Shown here: in pieces, positions 12,126 through 23,643 of the stretch | How positions within the stretch are numbered: the first letter of the stretch is position 1 | How the letters are laid out: the number at the start of each line of letters is the position of its first letter | Source: Diphasiastrum complanatum | Lineage: Eukaryota > Streptophyta > Lycopodiopsida > Lycopodiales > Lycopodiaceae | Length of the DNA: 64,000 bases | Assembly: GCA_029204225.1 (NCBI GenBank) | Contig: CM055103.1 | Location: 46,040,611-46,104,610, forward strand | Direction of reading: 5' to 3' | Notes under the pieces: model-generated | Databases searched by the model: none | Told to the model about the DNA's origin: nothing | What the model saw: the letters and a program-made list of their open reading frames with translations, nothing else | Translations under genes and position numbers: made by a program

Positions 12126-14780
12126 CCAATCTAGAGCAGAAGGGTTGATAAATGACGTACGAACTCAATCCGGACATAAAAATGCGGAGGAAAGATAAGT
12201 TTGAACAGCAACTTTTTGGTGCAAGCATGAGTGGACTTGATATGGTAGTGCTCATAATCATGATATAGTACAAGCCATGATCTTCCTCTCATGAAGCTCC
12301 CACACAAGTCCATTTAGAGAGCCGCCGCACTCTGATGCAACAACGACTTTGACATTTATCGAGATCTATAGGCGACCTTTGATTCTCACCTGATGGACAC
12401 ACTTTTCGACTTGCTTTAAAGAAAGCGTTTGAATTTCTCACGAATCTTTTTTCTGAAAGGAGACCTCAATAAGAATGTTTGTACATCGGATAAGCTAAGT
12501 TCGACCTCTTAAGGGAAGTTCTCACTGCCTGAACCGCCTGAAGTTATCATTATCGTACTGTATCTTCGGAGCTGAAAACCCTAGTCTTAATTTTAGAAGT
12601 ATTGTTCTTAAACAATCGTCAATAGATGTGATACTTGGAGGCTTCATATTCAATCCCCTAATGGAGCAGGATCTTACCCGAGAGAGAAAGCCTAAGAAGC
12701 ATAACCCCATCATTGTCTTGGCACAATATGTTTTAGCTTTGTGCCCATACTAGCTCATAATATGCTCTTACAAAGCAGCCAATAATTATAGCAACTGCTT
12801 CAGATCTTATTAATTGCCAAGTCTTTGAGGATTTGATACATCTACGAGGATCCAGCGGGTGCTGCTACTCAAGAACTCAACCGTTTCTCTCAATCCCATG
12901 GATCTCCCACAGCTTAGAAATGACGTATGCAGACTTACAAAGTAGAGCTCGAATCCTGCAATCTATGCAACAAACCGTTGTTCCTGAGCTTCTGATCGTC
13001 CAGCTGGTAATACTGATACAATTCTTGCGGAACAGAATGAAGCTGGGATTTACGAATTCGTGCAGCAAAACAGGTGGTACACGAGAAAGAGAGCGGATCG
13101 TAGAGTTATTGGAGAGATGGCCAAAGTAACTTGCAGGCGTAGGTCGTCTGTTCATGAATTGACGGGAGACCTACGGATGAGCGTGTGCCCTTTCGCAGAG
13201 ACAGTGGCCGGGCCTTTACACCTGGCAGGAATCCATGCCCTTTCCCTTGCCTTTCCCTCTGATCACCAAGGCATTTGAAAATCATTTTCATTTCATTGAA
13301 GTATGTTCTCGTAGACTAAGACAGAGCAGATGCGTTTAACTAACGTTCGTTATGCACTAAAGCATTGTGAGATCAACATTCAACGCAAACATCTTTCTAG
13401 TGATCTAATTTGCAATCATGAATTGGTCTTAAAAACATTAGGATCTTATATTTTGAGGGGAATTATAGACCTTAGTAATAGTACGCTTCCCACGATAGAC
13501 CACCCATGGGCTCGTAAGTGGAAAGTGAAATGGTCTCATCCCATGTAAGAAACACACCTCTACAATTTTTATGCCATGGAAAGTATGAGACCTTGAGAAG
13601 ATTTTGAGAAAATATGTGTGTTGGTTTATCAAACCACATGGGACTTTCCGCTCTATGTAAAATATTTCAGCAACCTTTCAATGTTCATTCTTGCGGTGCA
13701 ATATATCATGCCTCTTCTCAGGAATTGTGATCAATGTTAAGATTGCCTTGTTTAGTTTAATCTAAACATTTCAGGATTAGGTGTGTAATCTCCTTTCAAT
13801 ACATACTTCTAAAAATTGTTGAGAATTATATGGGAAGATTGTGACTCAATAAAGCACCATGATTTGCCATATAGATGTATAACCGTTAACAAAAGTTGCC
13901 ATACAAAGGGCACATCCTTGTTGTTCATTTTGTTCGGGAAAGAATTTTCAAAATTTGCGTAAAGGATTGTCTTGGCATTATACATTATGGTTGAATATAT
14001 TTTATGGCACATGATTGACTTTCTATGATGTGTAATGTGATGTCCCAAATTTTTTATGGAGACTTCATGAAAGAAAATATGGCCCCAAAAAGGGCCCTAT
14101 AAGAAATGTCATGTAGGAGAGAAAAATAATACTAAAATAACGTTGAGTTTCAGTATTCAGTCGAGTTCTTCTGTTCAAAAAAGAAAAAGAAAAAAGATTT
14201 TCTAAACCCTAATAGAAACTGCGGATCATGGTTCTCCTAGTAGTTGGGACATTCAAAAAAAAAAATTAAAAAAAAATGGAGTCTGGCATTTCATAAATAT
14301 GGCATCTACCATCTCCATCTCTAGGATCGAACAAGTGTTTAGCACCATCTCCAAATCTGTTATTGTCACCGTGCTCTTTGCTACTATTTTTTGTAGTGAT
14401 GACTAAGCTTTATCATGTTCATGTAGATCTTTCACCAAGTAGCTCTGCTTAGGACAAGAAATGCAAAAGAATCTAAATTATCAACTTCTAATATGATTCA
14501 TTACAGGGAGGAAAAACTAAGACATTTAAATTTATGATCATCAGGAACATTGTATCCTATTGATCCATATTCATTGGAACATCCTGATTTTCATTCAGTA
14601 ACTAAATTGATAATATATATGTGTCATGAAAAAATGGTCTTTTAGATTATTGTGAGAATTTGAAAATCTATGGTAATGCACATTCATTGCAAAGAATATA
14701 AGTTTTGGAAGAGGAATTTATAAAAATATCAAAGAAGTGTCAAGAAAAATCTATAAAGTTGAAAAATTGTTTAAAGAAAA
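12126..14780. other. Upstream region with a faint coding-like stretch
   Basis: Mostly AT-rich spacer. Between about 12850 and 13130 the plus strand has protein-like text with higher GC, e.g. MDLPQLRNDVCRLTK followed after a stop by AGNTDTILAEQNEAGIYEFV. This could be exons of a decayed or unmodelled host gene; I do not recognise it. From 13300 to 14780 I see nothing beyond poly-A/T tracts. Confidence 0.3.
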
Positions 14781-15701
14781 TCAACTAAAAGCTTCGTCAT
14801 GAGCGCTGGAAGCCAACCTGGCGCCACACCAGACTGGACAGCCATAAACAGGTAACTTCCACCCAAGCAAGCCATCCAACTCAGCCGACAGGTTAGAGCC
14901 CGTTCCCCAAGAGCTTAACCCATTCACGTTCATGCAAGGAACACTCAGAACCACAAGCCGCGACAGATATGGAGACAACCAGTTCCTGGACCAAATGGTC
15001 CCGACAGCATACCGCTGGTGCCACGGACCGAATGGTCCCGACGGCATACCGCTGGCGTCCCGGGATACGACCCTCAACTATGTGCCAATATAAAAATTTG
15101 GAAGCGGCCTTACAACTGGCGCTTTTACCGAACAATGAAACCCAGAAGGTAATCAGAGTCAGTTTGAGGAAAATCCCACTTTATTGATAAATCTGAGAAG
15201 GTTACATTTCAAGTGTGTGACTGACCCTAGTCTCCGGGGCTCTAGCATGCCAAGGCGAGAGCCATGACAACATTCCAGCAAGGGAGGCTGAGACTTGGTT
15301 GGAGCTCGCCCTGAGTCGCAACCCGCACTCCCCTATAGTATTGGTGTGATTCGTCACCCCCCCCCCTCATACGAAGCACTCTACCCAAGCTGGTAAAGCA
15401 CGTTTTTCTCTCTCTAGGATTTTCTCTTTCTAGAAAGTCATTTTCTCTCTCTAGATTTTATTGATCCCCAGGCTTCCTTTATTCATGCCTAGATCGTGTG
15501 AGGTGATTGCACATCGATCTGAGCTCTCTGGACTTCGGTAGAACCGATCAAAGATTTTCAGTCATAGGAACTTGGTGCCGGCTGGATTCTGGTCACTGTG
15601 GCGCCGGGAGCGACGCCGGCACCGTTGGCGCCGTGAGCGGCAGGGGCGCTGCTGGCGCCGATGGCGCCGGAATTAAAGCTTGTAAAGGTAGCTTTACAAC
15701 A
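14781..15701 (-). repeat. Truncated LTR of the non-autonomous 14.8-24.9 kb family
   Basis: Reverse-oriented copy of the first about 920 bases of the 1.2-kb LTR described below. Its 5' terminus (TGTTGTAAAG on the minus strand) is intact at 15701. The other end stops abruptly at 14781, lacking roughly the last 300 bases. It includes the GGCGCC-rich block (15600-15670) and the TATTGATAAATCTGAGAAGG region. The bases just outside the intact end (15702-15706) read GTACC on the minus strand, the same five bases that flank the far end of the cluster at 24860. Confidence 0.85.
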
Positions 15702-15941
15702 GGTACATATCTTCAGGGCATGGAGTGCATTACGAGATGATGTGGATCCAGCATGCCCATGGTTGTGAGCCAGTAGGGATGGAGATGGTTGCTCAGCGAG
15801 TGACAGCTGATACTTTGACAAGTGATCAAGTGAGCTGCATGGTTATATCCACAGTGGTCTCCAGGTTGGCATCACATGTTGTTTCTATCCATCATCTACC
15901 TTTACAAGCTTTAATTCAGGTGCCATCGGCGCTAGCTATGT
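15702..15941. other. Short flank plus inverted LTR start fragment
   Basis: Bases 15702-15895 match no other part of the cluster and may be host flank. Bases 15896-15941 are a plus-strand fragment of the LTR start (CTACCTTTACAAGC... to CTATGT) joined directly to the end of the next LTR at 15942. This shows at least two rearrangement joints. Confidence 0.55.
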
Positions 15942-17185
15942 TGTAGCGCAGGCATCCCAAAGGGAGCCGGAACCACGACTTAGCTTCTCGGCCTTCAACT
16001 CTTGCCATCCAAACCCACTTGACATACAGGCAGCCAACTTGCCAGCAATGATCAGACTTAACCAACTTGAAGTTCCGAAAACCAACATTGAGATCCAACC
16101 TGGCGCCATACCAGATCGGGGGTCCCGATGTGGGTGACTTCCCTCCAAGCAAGCCGCCCGACATACATCAAACTTAACCAACTTGAAGCTTCGTTACAAA
16201 CGAGTAACATCCATTCCAAGCAAGCGGTCTGACTTACATCAGACTTAACCAACTGAAAGCTTCGTCACGAGCGCTGGAAGCCAACCTGGCGCCACGCCAG
16301 ACTGGACAGCCATAAACAGGTAACGTCCACCCAAGCAAGCCATCCAACTCAGCCGACAGGTTAGAGCCCGTTCCCCGAGAGCTTAACCCATTCACGTTCA
16401 TGCAAGGAACACTAGGAACCACAAGCCATGATAGATATGGAAACAACCAGTTCATGGACCAAATGGTCCCGACAGCATACCGCTGGCGCCATGAACCGAA
16501 TGGTTCCGACGGCATACCGCTGGCGTCCCAGGATACGACTCTCAGTTGTGTGCCAACTTTAAAAATCTGGAGGCGGCCTTACAACTGGTGCTTTTACCGA
16601 ACACTGAAACCCAGAAGGTAATCAGAGTCAATTTGAGGAAAAACCCACTTTATTGATAAATCTGAGAAGGTTACATTTCAAGTGTGTGACCGACCCTAGT
16701 CTCCGGAGCGCTGGCATGCCAAGGCGAGAGCCATGACAACATTCCAGCAAGAGAGGCTTAGACTTGGTTGGAGCTCGCCCTGAGTCGCAACCCGCACTCC
16801 CCTATAGTATTGGTGTGATTCGGCACCCCCCCTCATACCAAGCACTCTACCCAAGCTGGTAAAGCAGGTTTTTCTCTCTGTAGGATTTTCTCTTTCTAGA
16901 AAGTCATTTTCTCTCTCTAGATTTTATTGATCCCCAGGTTTCCTTTAATCATGCCTAGATCGTGTGAGGTGATTGCACATCGATCTGAGCTCTCTGGACT
17001 CCGCTAGAACTGATCAAAGATTTTTAGCCATGAGAACTTGGCGCCGGCTGGATTCTGGTCACAGTGGCGCTGGGAGCGACGCCGGCGCCGTTGGCGCCTG
17101 GAACAGCAGGGGCGCTGCTAGCGCCGGGGACATAGCTGGCACCGATGGCGCCGGAAGTAAAGCTTGTAAAGGTAACTTTACAACA
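15942..17185 (-). repeat. 3' LTR of element B
   Basis: About 1.24 kb, TG...CA ends on the minus strand (TGTTGTAAAG ... GCGCTACA). Apparently full length. It carries the same GGCGCC-rich block near its start as the other copies. Confidence 0.87.
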
Positions 17186-17201
17186 TCCACCCCACCGTTA
17201 T
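17186..17201 (-). other. Polypurine tract of element B
   Basis: On the minus strand AACGGTGGGGTGGA lies directly before the LTR start, the position where plus-strand DNA synthesis is primed. Confidence 0.65.
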
Positions 17202-19034
17202 AAAATCTGATGTTCTCATCAGATTTCAGATTAAAGTAAAGGTGTCTCCCAATTAAAATAACTATACATTTAAGCTACTTGGCACAGTACTCAATTTACT
17301 GGCCACTTTTTATTAACATTGAAGCTGGCTACCACAAGTCGGAGGCTCAACTCTTTGTACTGAAAGATTACATAACTTAAAAATATATCTTTGTCTGTGA
17401 AAAGCGTAGATTTGATATCGCTTTCGTAAAACCCAAAAACCTTATTAACTGGTGACAGAGGCCTTTCTTTGGAATGTTCACCCCTGTCGCTTCTGACTTT
17501 CGACTTTGGAACTCCTTTGAGCTCCTGATTTGTCCTTGATGCACTTTGTGTTGAGCTCCCTGAGCTCCAGATTTGTTCAGTTCCGCACAGGTATCAGGGC
17601 TCCCTGAGCCAAAGGATTTATCGTTTGATTGCCCACTTTATGGTCCACTCCGTGACTTGTTGCTTCTGCACCTTGATTTCTCTCCTTGTCCCAGCCTGAT
17701 CTTGATACTTTTCCATCTTGGCTCTTTAAGGTAGGCAAAGATTGAGTACTCTGCAATGCACCTCTCACTTAGCTTCAAGTAGCTCTTTGAATCAGCCCAG
17801 ATGTAACCATTGACCTCGTGGAAAGCCAAAGGGTCGCACCAGTTTGATCCGCATCCGAACTATCTCTTCGCATTTGTTTGAAGCACCATGTCCATCGCGC
17901 AAAACTTGACATTCACAATTCCATCACTGGTCAGTTGCCTCACAGTCAAAACAAGAAGTGTACATCGAGCTTGGCTTCAAGTAGCTCTCTTTGAATCAGA
18001 CAATGCACCCAGAGTTTGCACTAGTCCGATCTCAACGCGAACTGTCCCTTAGCGTCCGTTCGAAATACCAAGTCTCTCATGCAAGGCTCAACTTTCACAG
18101 TTCCTTCATTGATCAGCTGCCTTACATGTAACACAAGCCAGCGTACTCATATGTTTCCTCATCATTGCTGGTCCAGAGAAAGCCTATAACAAACTTTCCT
18201 TTCCACAACAAAAACTTGTCAACTTATTAGGTCCAAAGTTCGCCAGTCTCCTCATGTGAGTAGGCTAGGTCACCTTGAATTTGCCCCCATTTTGATAAAC
18301 TTTCATTCAAAATTTGCCCCAAGAGAGAGGTGTGTGTGATAGTTCCCCTCCACTTATAAAATCAGCTGATCGGACTTAGAGTAGAGTTCTTCGGACAAAA
18401 AGCCTTTCCAATACTTTGCTTCCCATCTGCTAGGATTATGACTCGATCCAATTTGTTGCCAATCTCTGAAGAGGATCCTAGTCTTTTCCCCTTTGAGGAA
18501 AAACCCAACTGATTCTGGATATCACCCATGCTCAGTGAGTTTCAGTTTCGAAGGTGGCCGTCCCAAAATGAAGACCAACTGCTCCATAGAAGATCTCCCC
18601 TGAAATTGCCCTTTCCAACTTTTGACTTCCTGCTTGCGTCTGGTGGGCGTTGTCGCAAATGAAACTTACCCAAGAAACAGGCTAGCCATCCATCCTTTGC
18701 AAACATTGAGTCGTTTCGTTGCCGTTCACGTGCGAGTACTTGAACTGCAAATCCGCCCCACAGATTCTGTAGTCCTCTTTGTTTGATGGTATCAGCCTTC
18801 AAAAGAAAATGTTCCTTCTCGAGCCATCAGCTCCTTGTATCACAAGCAATCATGCAAACCGGACAAAGCACGAGTACTAAGACTCACCAGGAATACATAC
18901 AAGTAAGACACTTAGGCAGGTTTACTAACAAGTAACAAAGACAAGGTCCCCCTTTGAGATGGTCCTGCCAACGGACCTTTTCCTGGCCGCGCCCATACAA
19001 ATCGATCACGGAATCAGCCCACATAGGACACCCC

Positions 19035-19435
19035 TCCAACTATCCGTGCTTTCACCATTAAGCAGCACATTGCCTCAGTCACGCCCCACCACTTTTTGGT
19101 CGATAGCCCTTATAGCTAAACGATCGGCAACTATCCCACACCGGCAGCTAACCACCTGTGCTTTACACCCGAATTCGAGCAGCATCTCTGTATCAATGGT
19201 TAACCCGTACAGTTCGAATATGTCGCCCCACACCCCACAAGGTACAGACCGTGCTTTCACATCCCTAGGCAGTACTTTGCCTCATCCGTCCTACGTGCAG
19301 ACAGCGCCAGGCCCGAACCGCGAGAACTGACCGTGCTTACACCTCAAGGGCAGCACCTTGACTCATCAAGTCCCCCATTCTGCCGACCACCCCGACTGTG
19401 GACGCACCCGTGCTTACACTGTGGGTAGCACCTTG
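19035..19435 (-). repeat. Leader hairpin repeats of element B
   Basis: Degenerate repeats, each holding GTGCT ... AGCAC with a 12-18 base loop, at about 19410, 19334, 19250, 19160 and 19043. Three of the five pair fully on the sense (minus) strand. They are the counterparts of those at 21445-21793 in element A. Confidence 0.65.
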
Positions 19436-19506
19436 CACAATAGTTGTCTTGATCAACCCCAAACCGTGGCCATTTCCATGCGATCCGCATAGCTGACCGG
19501 GCAGTC

Positions 19507-19519
19507 GGCTTTGATACCA
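19507..19519 (-). other. Primer-binding site of element B
   Basis: TGGTATCAAAGCC on the minus strand, two bases inside the 5' LTR. It resembles the plant initiator-tRNA-Met site (TGGTATCAGAGCC) with one difference. Confidence 0.75.
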
Positions 19520-19521
19520 CA

Positions 19522-20207
19522 TGTAGCGCAAGCATCCCAAAGGGAGCCGGGAACCACGACTTAGCTTCCCAGCCTTCAACTCTTGCCATCCAAACCCACT
19601 TGACATACAAGCAGCCAACTCGCCAACAACTATCAGACTTAACCAACTTGAAGTTCCGAAAACCAACATTGAGATCCAACCTGGCGCCATACCAGATCGG
19701 GGTCCCGATGTGGGTGACTTCCCTCCAAGCAAGCCGCCCGACATACATCAAACTTAACCAACTCGAAGCTTCGTTACAAACGAGTAACATCCAATCCAAG
19801 CAAGCGGTCTGACTTACATCAGACTTAACCAACTAAAAGCTTCGTCACGAGCGCTGGAAGCCAACCTGGCGCCACGCCAGACTGGACAGCCATAAACAGG
19901 TAACGTCCACCCAAGCAAGCCATCCAAGTCAGCCGACAGGTTAGAGCCCGTTCCCCAAGAGCTTAACCCATTCACGTTCATGCAAGGAACACTCAGAACC
20001 ACAAACCGCGACAGATATGAAAACAACCAGTTCCTGGACCAAATGGTCCCGACAGCATACCGCTGGCGCCACGGACCGAATGGTCCCGACGGCATACCGC
20101 TGGCGTCCCGGGATACGACCCTCAGCTGTGTGCCAACTTTAAAAATTTGGAAGCGGCCTTACAACTGGCGCTTTTACCGAACACTGAAACCCAGAAGGTA
20201 ATCAGAG
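19522..20207 (-). repeat. 5' LTR of element B, truncated
   Basis: Contains only the downstream part of the LTR, ending GCGCTACA next to the primer-binding site. About the first 560 bases (U3) are missing. The cut end joins the LTR of element A. Confidence 0.85.
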
Positions 20208-21354
20208 ACAGCAGCGCCACTCCCGGCGCCACTGTGACCAGAATCCAGCCGGCGCCAAGTTCCTATGGCTGAAAATCTTTGATCGGTTCTAGCGAAGTCT
20301 AGAGAGCACAAATCGATGTGCAATCACCTCACACGATCTAGGCATGATTAAAGGAAGCCTGGGGATCAATAAAATCTAGAGAGAGAAAATGACTTTCTAG
20401 AAAGTGAAAATCCTAGAGAGAGAAAAATGTGCTTTACCAGCTTGGGTAGAGTGCTTGGTATGAGGGGGGGTGCCGAATCACACCAATACTATAGGGGAGT
20501 GCGGGTTGCGACTCAGGGCGAGCTCCAACCAAGTCTCAGCCTCCCTTGCTGGAATGTTGTCATGGCTCTCGCCTTGGCATGCTAGCGCCCCGGAGACTAG
20601 GGTCGGTCACACACTTGAAATGTAACCTTTTCAGATTTATCAATAAAGTGGGATTTTTCTCAAACTGACTCTGATTACCTTCTAGGTTTCAGTGTTCGGT
20701 AAAAGTGCCAGTTGTAAGGCCGTTTCCAAATTTTTATGTTGGCACATAGCTGAGGGTCGTATCTCGGGACGCCAGCGGTATGCCGTCAGGACCATTTCAT
20801 CTGTGGCGCTAGCGGTATGCTGTCGGGACCGTTTGTTCCAGGAACTGGTTGTCTCCATATCTGTCCCGGCTTGTGGTTCTGAGTGTTCCTTGCATGAACG
20901 TGAATGGGTTAAGCTCTTGGGGAACGGGCTCTAACCTGTCGGCTGAGTTGGATGGCTTGCTTGGGTGGAAGTTACCTGTTTATGGCTGTCCAGTCTGGCG
21001 TGGCGCCAGGTTGGCTTCCAGCGCTCATGACGAAGCTTTCAGTTGGTTAAGTCTGATGTAAGTCAGACCGCTTGCTTGGAATGGATGTTACTCGTTTGTA
21101 ACGAAGCTTCGAGTTGGTCAAGTTTGATGTATGTCGGGCGGCTTGCTTGGAGGGAAGTCACCCACATCGGGACCCCCGATCTGGCATGGCGCCAGGTTGG
21201 ATCTCAATGTTGGTTTTCGAAACTTCAAGTTGGTTAAGTCTGATCGTTGTTGGCGAGTTGGCTGCTTGTATGTCAAGTGGGTTTGGATGGCAAGAGTTGA
21301 AGGCTGGGAAGCTAAGTCGTGGTTCCCGGCTCCCTTTGGGATGCCTGCGCTACA
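20208..21354 (+). repeat. 5' LTR of element A, start missing
   Basis: Begins inside the GGCGCC-rich block and runs to GCGCTACA at 21354. The terminal TGTTGTAAAG is absent because of the joint with element B. Confidence 0.85.
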
Positions 21355-21356
21355 TG

Positions 21357-21369
21357 TGGTATCAAAGCC
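21357..21369 (+). other. Primer-binding site of element A
   Basis: TGGTATCAAAGCC two bases after the 5' LTR end. This is the initiator tRNA-Met type and the same as in element B. Confidence 0.78.
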
Positions 21370-21444
21370 GACTGGCCGGTCAGCTATGCGGATCTCACGG
21401 AAATGGCCACGGTTTGGGGTTCATCAAGACAACTGTTGTGCAAG

Positions 21445-21793
21445 GTGCTACCCACAGTGTAAGCGCGGGTGCGTCCACAGTCGGGGTGGTCGGCAGAACG
21501 GGGGACTTGATGAGTCAAAGTGCTGCCCTTGAGGTGTAAGCACAATCAGTTCTCGCGGTTCGGGCCTGGCGCTGTCTGCACGTAGGACAGATGAGGCAGT
21601 GTGCTGCCATTAGGTTGGTGTAAGCACGGTTTGTGCCTTGTGGGGTGCGGGAGATGCTGCTCGAATTTGGGTGTAAAGCACGGGTGGTTAGCTGCCGGTG
21701 CGGGATAGCTGCCGATCGTTTAGCTATAAGGGCTATCGACCAAAAAGTGGTGGGGCGTGACTGAGGCAATGTGCTGCTTAATGGTGAAAGCAC
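21445..21793 (+). repeat. Leader hairpin repeats of element A
   Basis: Repeats with GTGCT ... AGCAC arms at 21445-21466 (AGCGC, one G-U pair), 21520-21543, 21601-21627 and 21771-21793. A weaker copy lies near 21656. Loops are 12-17 bases, and a TGAGGCA/TGAGTCA sequence often precedes the stem. They lie just downstream of the primer-binding site, where packaging and dimerisation signals of LTR elements usually are. Confidence 0.65.
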
Positions 21794-23627
21794 GGATAGT
21801 TGGAGGGGTGTCCTATGTGGGCTGATTCTGTGATCGATTTGTATGGGCGCGGCCAGGCAAAGGTCCGTTGGCAGGACCATCTCAAGGGGGGACCTTGTCT
21901 TTGTTACTTGTTAGTAAACTTGCCTGAGTGTCTTACTTGTATGTATTCTGGTGAGTCTTAGTACTTGTGCTTTGCCTGGTTTGCATGATTGCTTGTGATA
22001 CAAGGAGCTGATGGCTCGAGAAGGAACCTTTTCTTTTGAAGGCTGATATTATCAAACAAAGAGGACTACAGAATCTGTGGGGCGGATTTGCAGTTCAAGT
22101 ACTCGCACGTGAATGGCAACGAAACGACTCAATGTTTGCAAAGGATGGATGGCTAGCCTGTTTCTTGGGTTAGTTTCATTTGCGACAACGCCCATCAGAC
22201 GCAAGCAGGAAGTCAAAAGTTGGAAAGGGCAATTTCAGGGGAGATCTTCTATGGAGCAGTTGTTCTTCATTTTGGGACGGCCACCTTCGGAACTGAAACT
22301 CACTGAGCATGGGTGATATCCAGAATCAGTTGGGTTTTTCCTCAAAGGGTAAAAGGCTAGGATCCTCTTCAGAGATTGGCAACAAGTTGGATCGAGTCAT
22401 AATCCTAGCAGATGGGAAGCAAAGTATTGGAAAGGCTTTTTGTCCGAAGAACTCTACTCTAAGTCCGATCAGCTGATTTTATAAGTGGAGGGGAACTATC
22501 ACACACACCTCTCTCTTGGGGCAAATTTTGAATGAAAGTTGATCAAAATGGGGGCAAATTCAAGATGACCTAGCCATACTCACACGAGGAGACTGGCAAA
22601 CTTTGGACCTAATAAGTTGACAAGTTTTTGTTGTGGAAGGGAAAGTTTGTTATAGGCTTTCTCTGGACCAGCAATGATGAGAAAACATATGAGTACGCTG
22701 GCTTGTGTTACGAGTAAGGCAGCTGATCAATGAAGGAACTGTGAAAGTTGAGTCTTGATGAGAGACTTGGTATTTCGAACGGACGCTAAGGGACAGTTCG
22801 TGTTGAGATCGAACTAGTGCAAACTCTGAGTGCAGTGTCTGATTCAAAGAGAGCTACTTGAAGCCAAGCTCGATGTACACTTCTTGTTTTGACTGTGAGG
22901 CAACTGACCAGTGATGGAATTGTGAAAGCAAGTTTTGCGCGACGTACATGGTGCTTCAAACAAACGCGAAGAGATAGTTCGGATACGGATCAAACTGGTG
23001 CGACCCTTTGGCTTTCCACGAGGTCAATGGTTACATTTGGGCTGATTCAAAGAGCTACTTCAAGCTAAGTGAGAGGTGCATTGCGGAGTACTCAATCTTT
23101 GCCTACCTTAAAGAGTCAAGATGGAAAAGTATCAAGATCAGGCTGGGACAAGGAGGGAAATCAAGGTGCAGAAGCAACAAGGCACGGAGTGGACCATAAA
23201 GTGTGCAATCAGACAATAAATCCTTCGGCTCAGGGAGCCTTGATACCTGTGCGGAATTGAACAAATTTGGAGCTCAATACAAAGTGCATCAAGGACAAAT
23301 CAGGAGCTCAAAGGAGTTCCAAAGTCGAAAGTCAGAAGCGACAGGGGCAAACATTTTAAGGAAAGGCCTCTGTCACCAGTTAATAAGGATCTCGGGTTTT
23401 ACGAAAGCGATATCAAATCTACGCTTTTCCCAGACAAAGATATATTTTCAAGTTATGTAATTTTTCAGTACAAAGAGTTGAGCCTCTGACTTGTGGTGTG
23501 CTAGTTTCAATGTTAATAAAAAGTGGCTAGTAAATTGAGTACTGTGCCAAGCAGCTTAAATGTATAGTTATTTTAATTGGGAGACACCTTTACTTTAATC
23601 TGACATCTGATGAGGACATCAGATTTT

Positions 23628-23643
23628 ATAAAGGTGGGGTGGA
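23628..23643 (+). other. Polypurine tract of element A
   Basis: AAAGGTGGGGTGGA directly before the 3' LTR start at 23644. Confidence 0.7.

Larger units (their letters stand above)
15942..20207 (-). mobile_element. Non-autonomous LTR element B (LARD-like), minus strand
   Basis: On the minus strand the order is: 5' LTR (20207-19522, truncated at its start), primer-binding site (19519-19507), internal region 19521-17186, purine tract (about 17201-17186) and full 3' LTR (17185-15942). The 2.3-kb internal region has only short frames, with no gag zinc knuckle, protease DSG/DTG, YxDD or integrase motif. The element is therefore a large retrotransposon derivative that would need proteins from another element. 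It abuts its mirror image, element A, at about 20207/20208 with no spacer. Calling it LARD-like rests on the missing coding capacity. Confidence 0.85.

Noticed and set aside
19344-21539. ORFs of 120-160 residues in the LARD elements
   Set aside because: They run across LTR, primer-binding site and leader, occur in overlapping frames of both mirror copies, and carry no domain; they are by-products of GC-richer repeat DNA.
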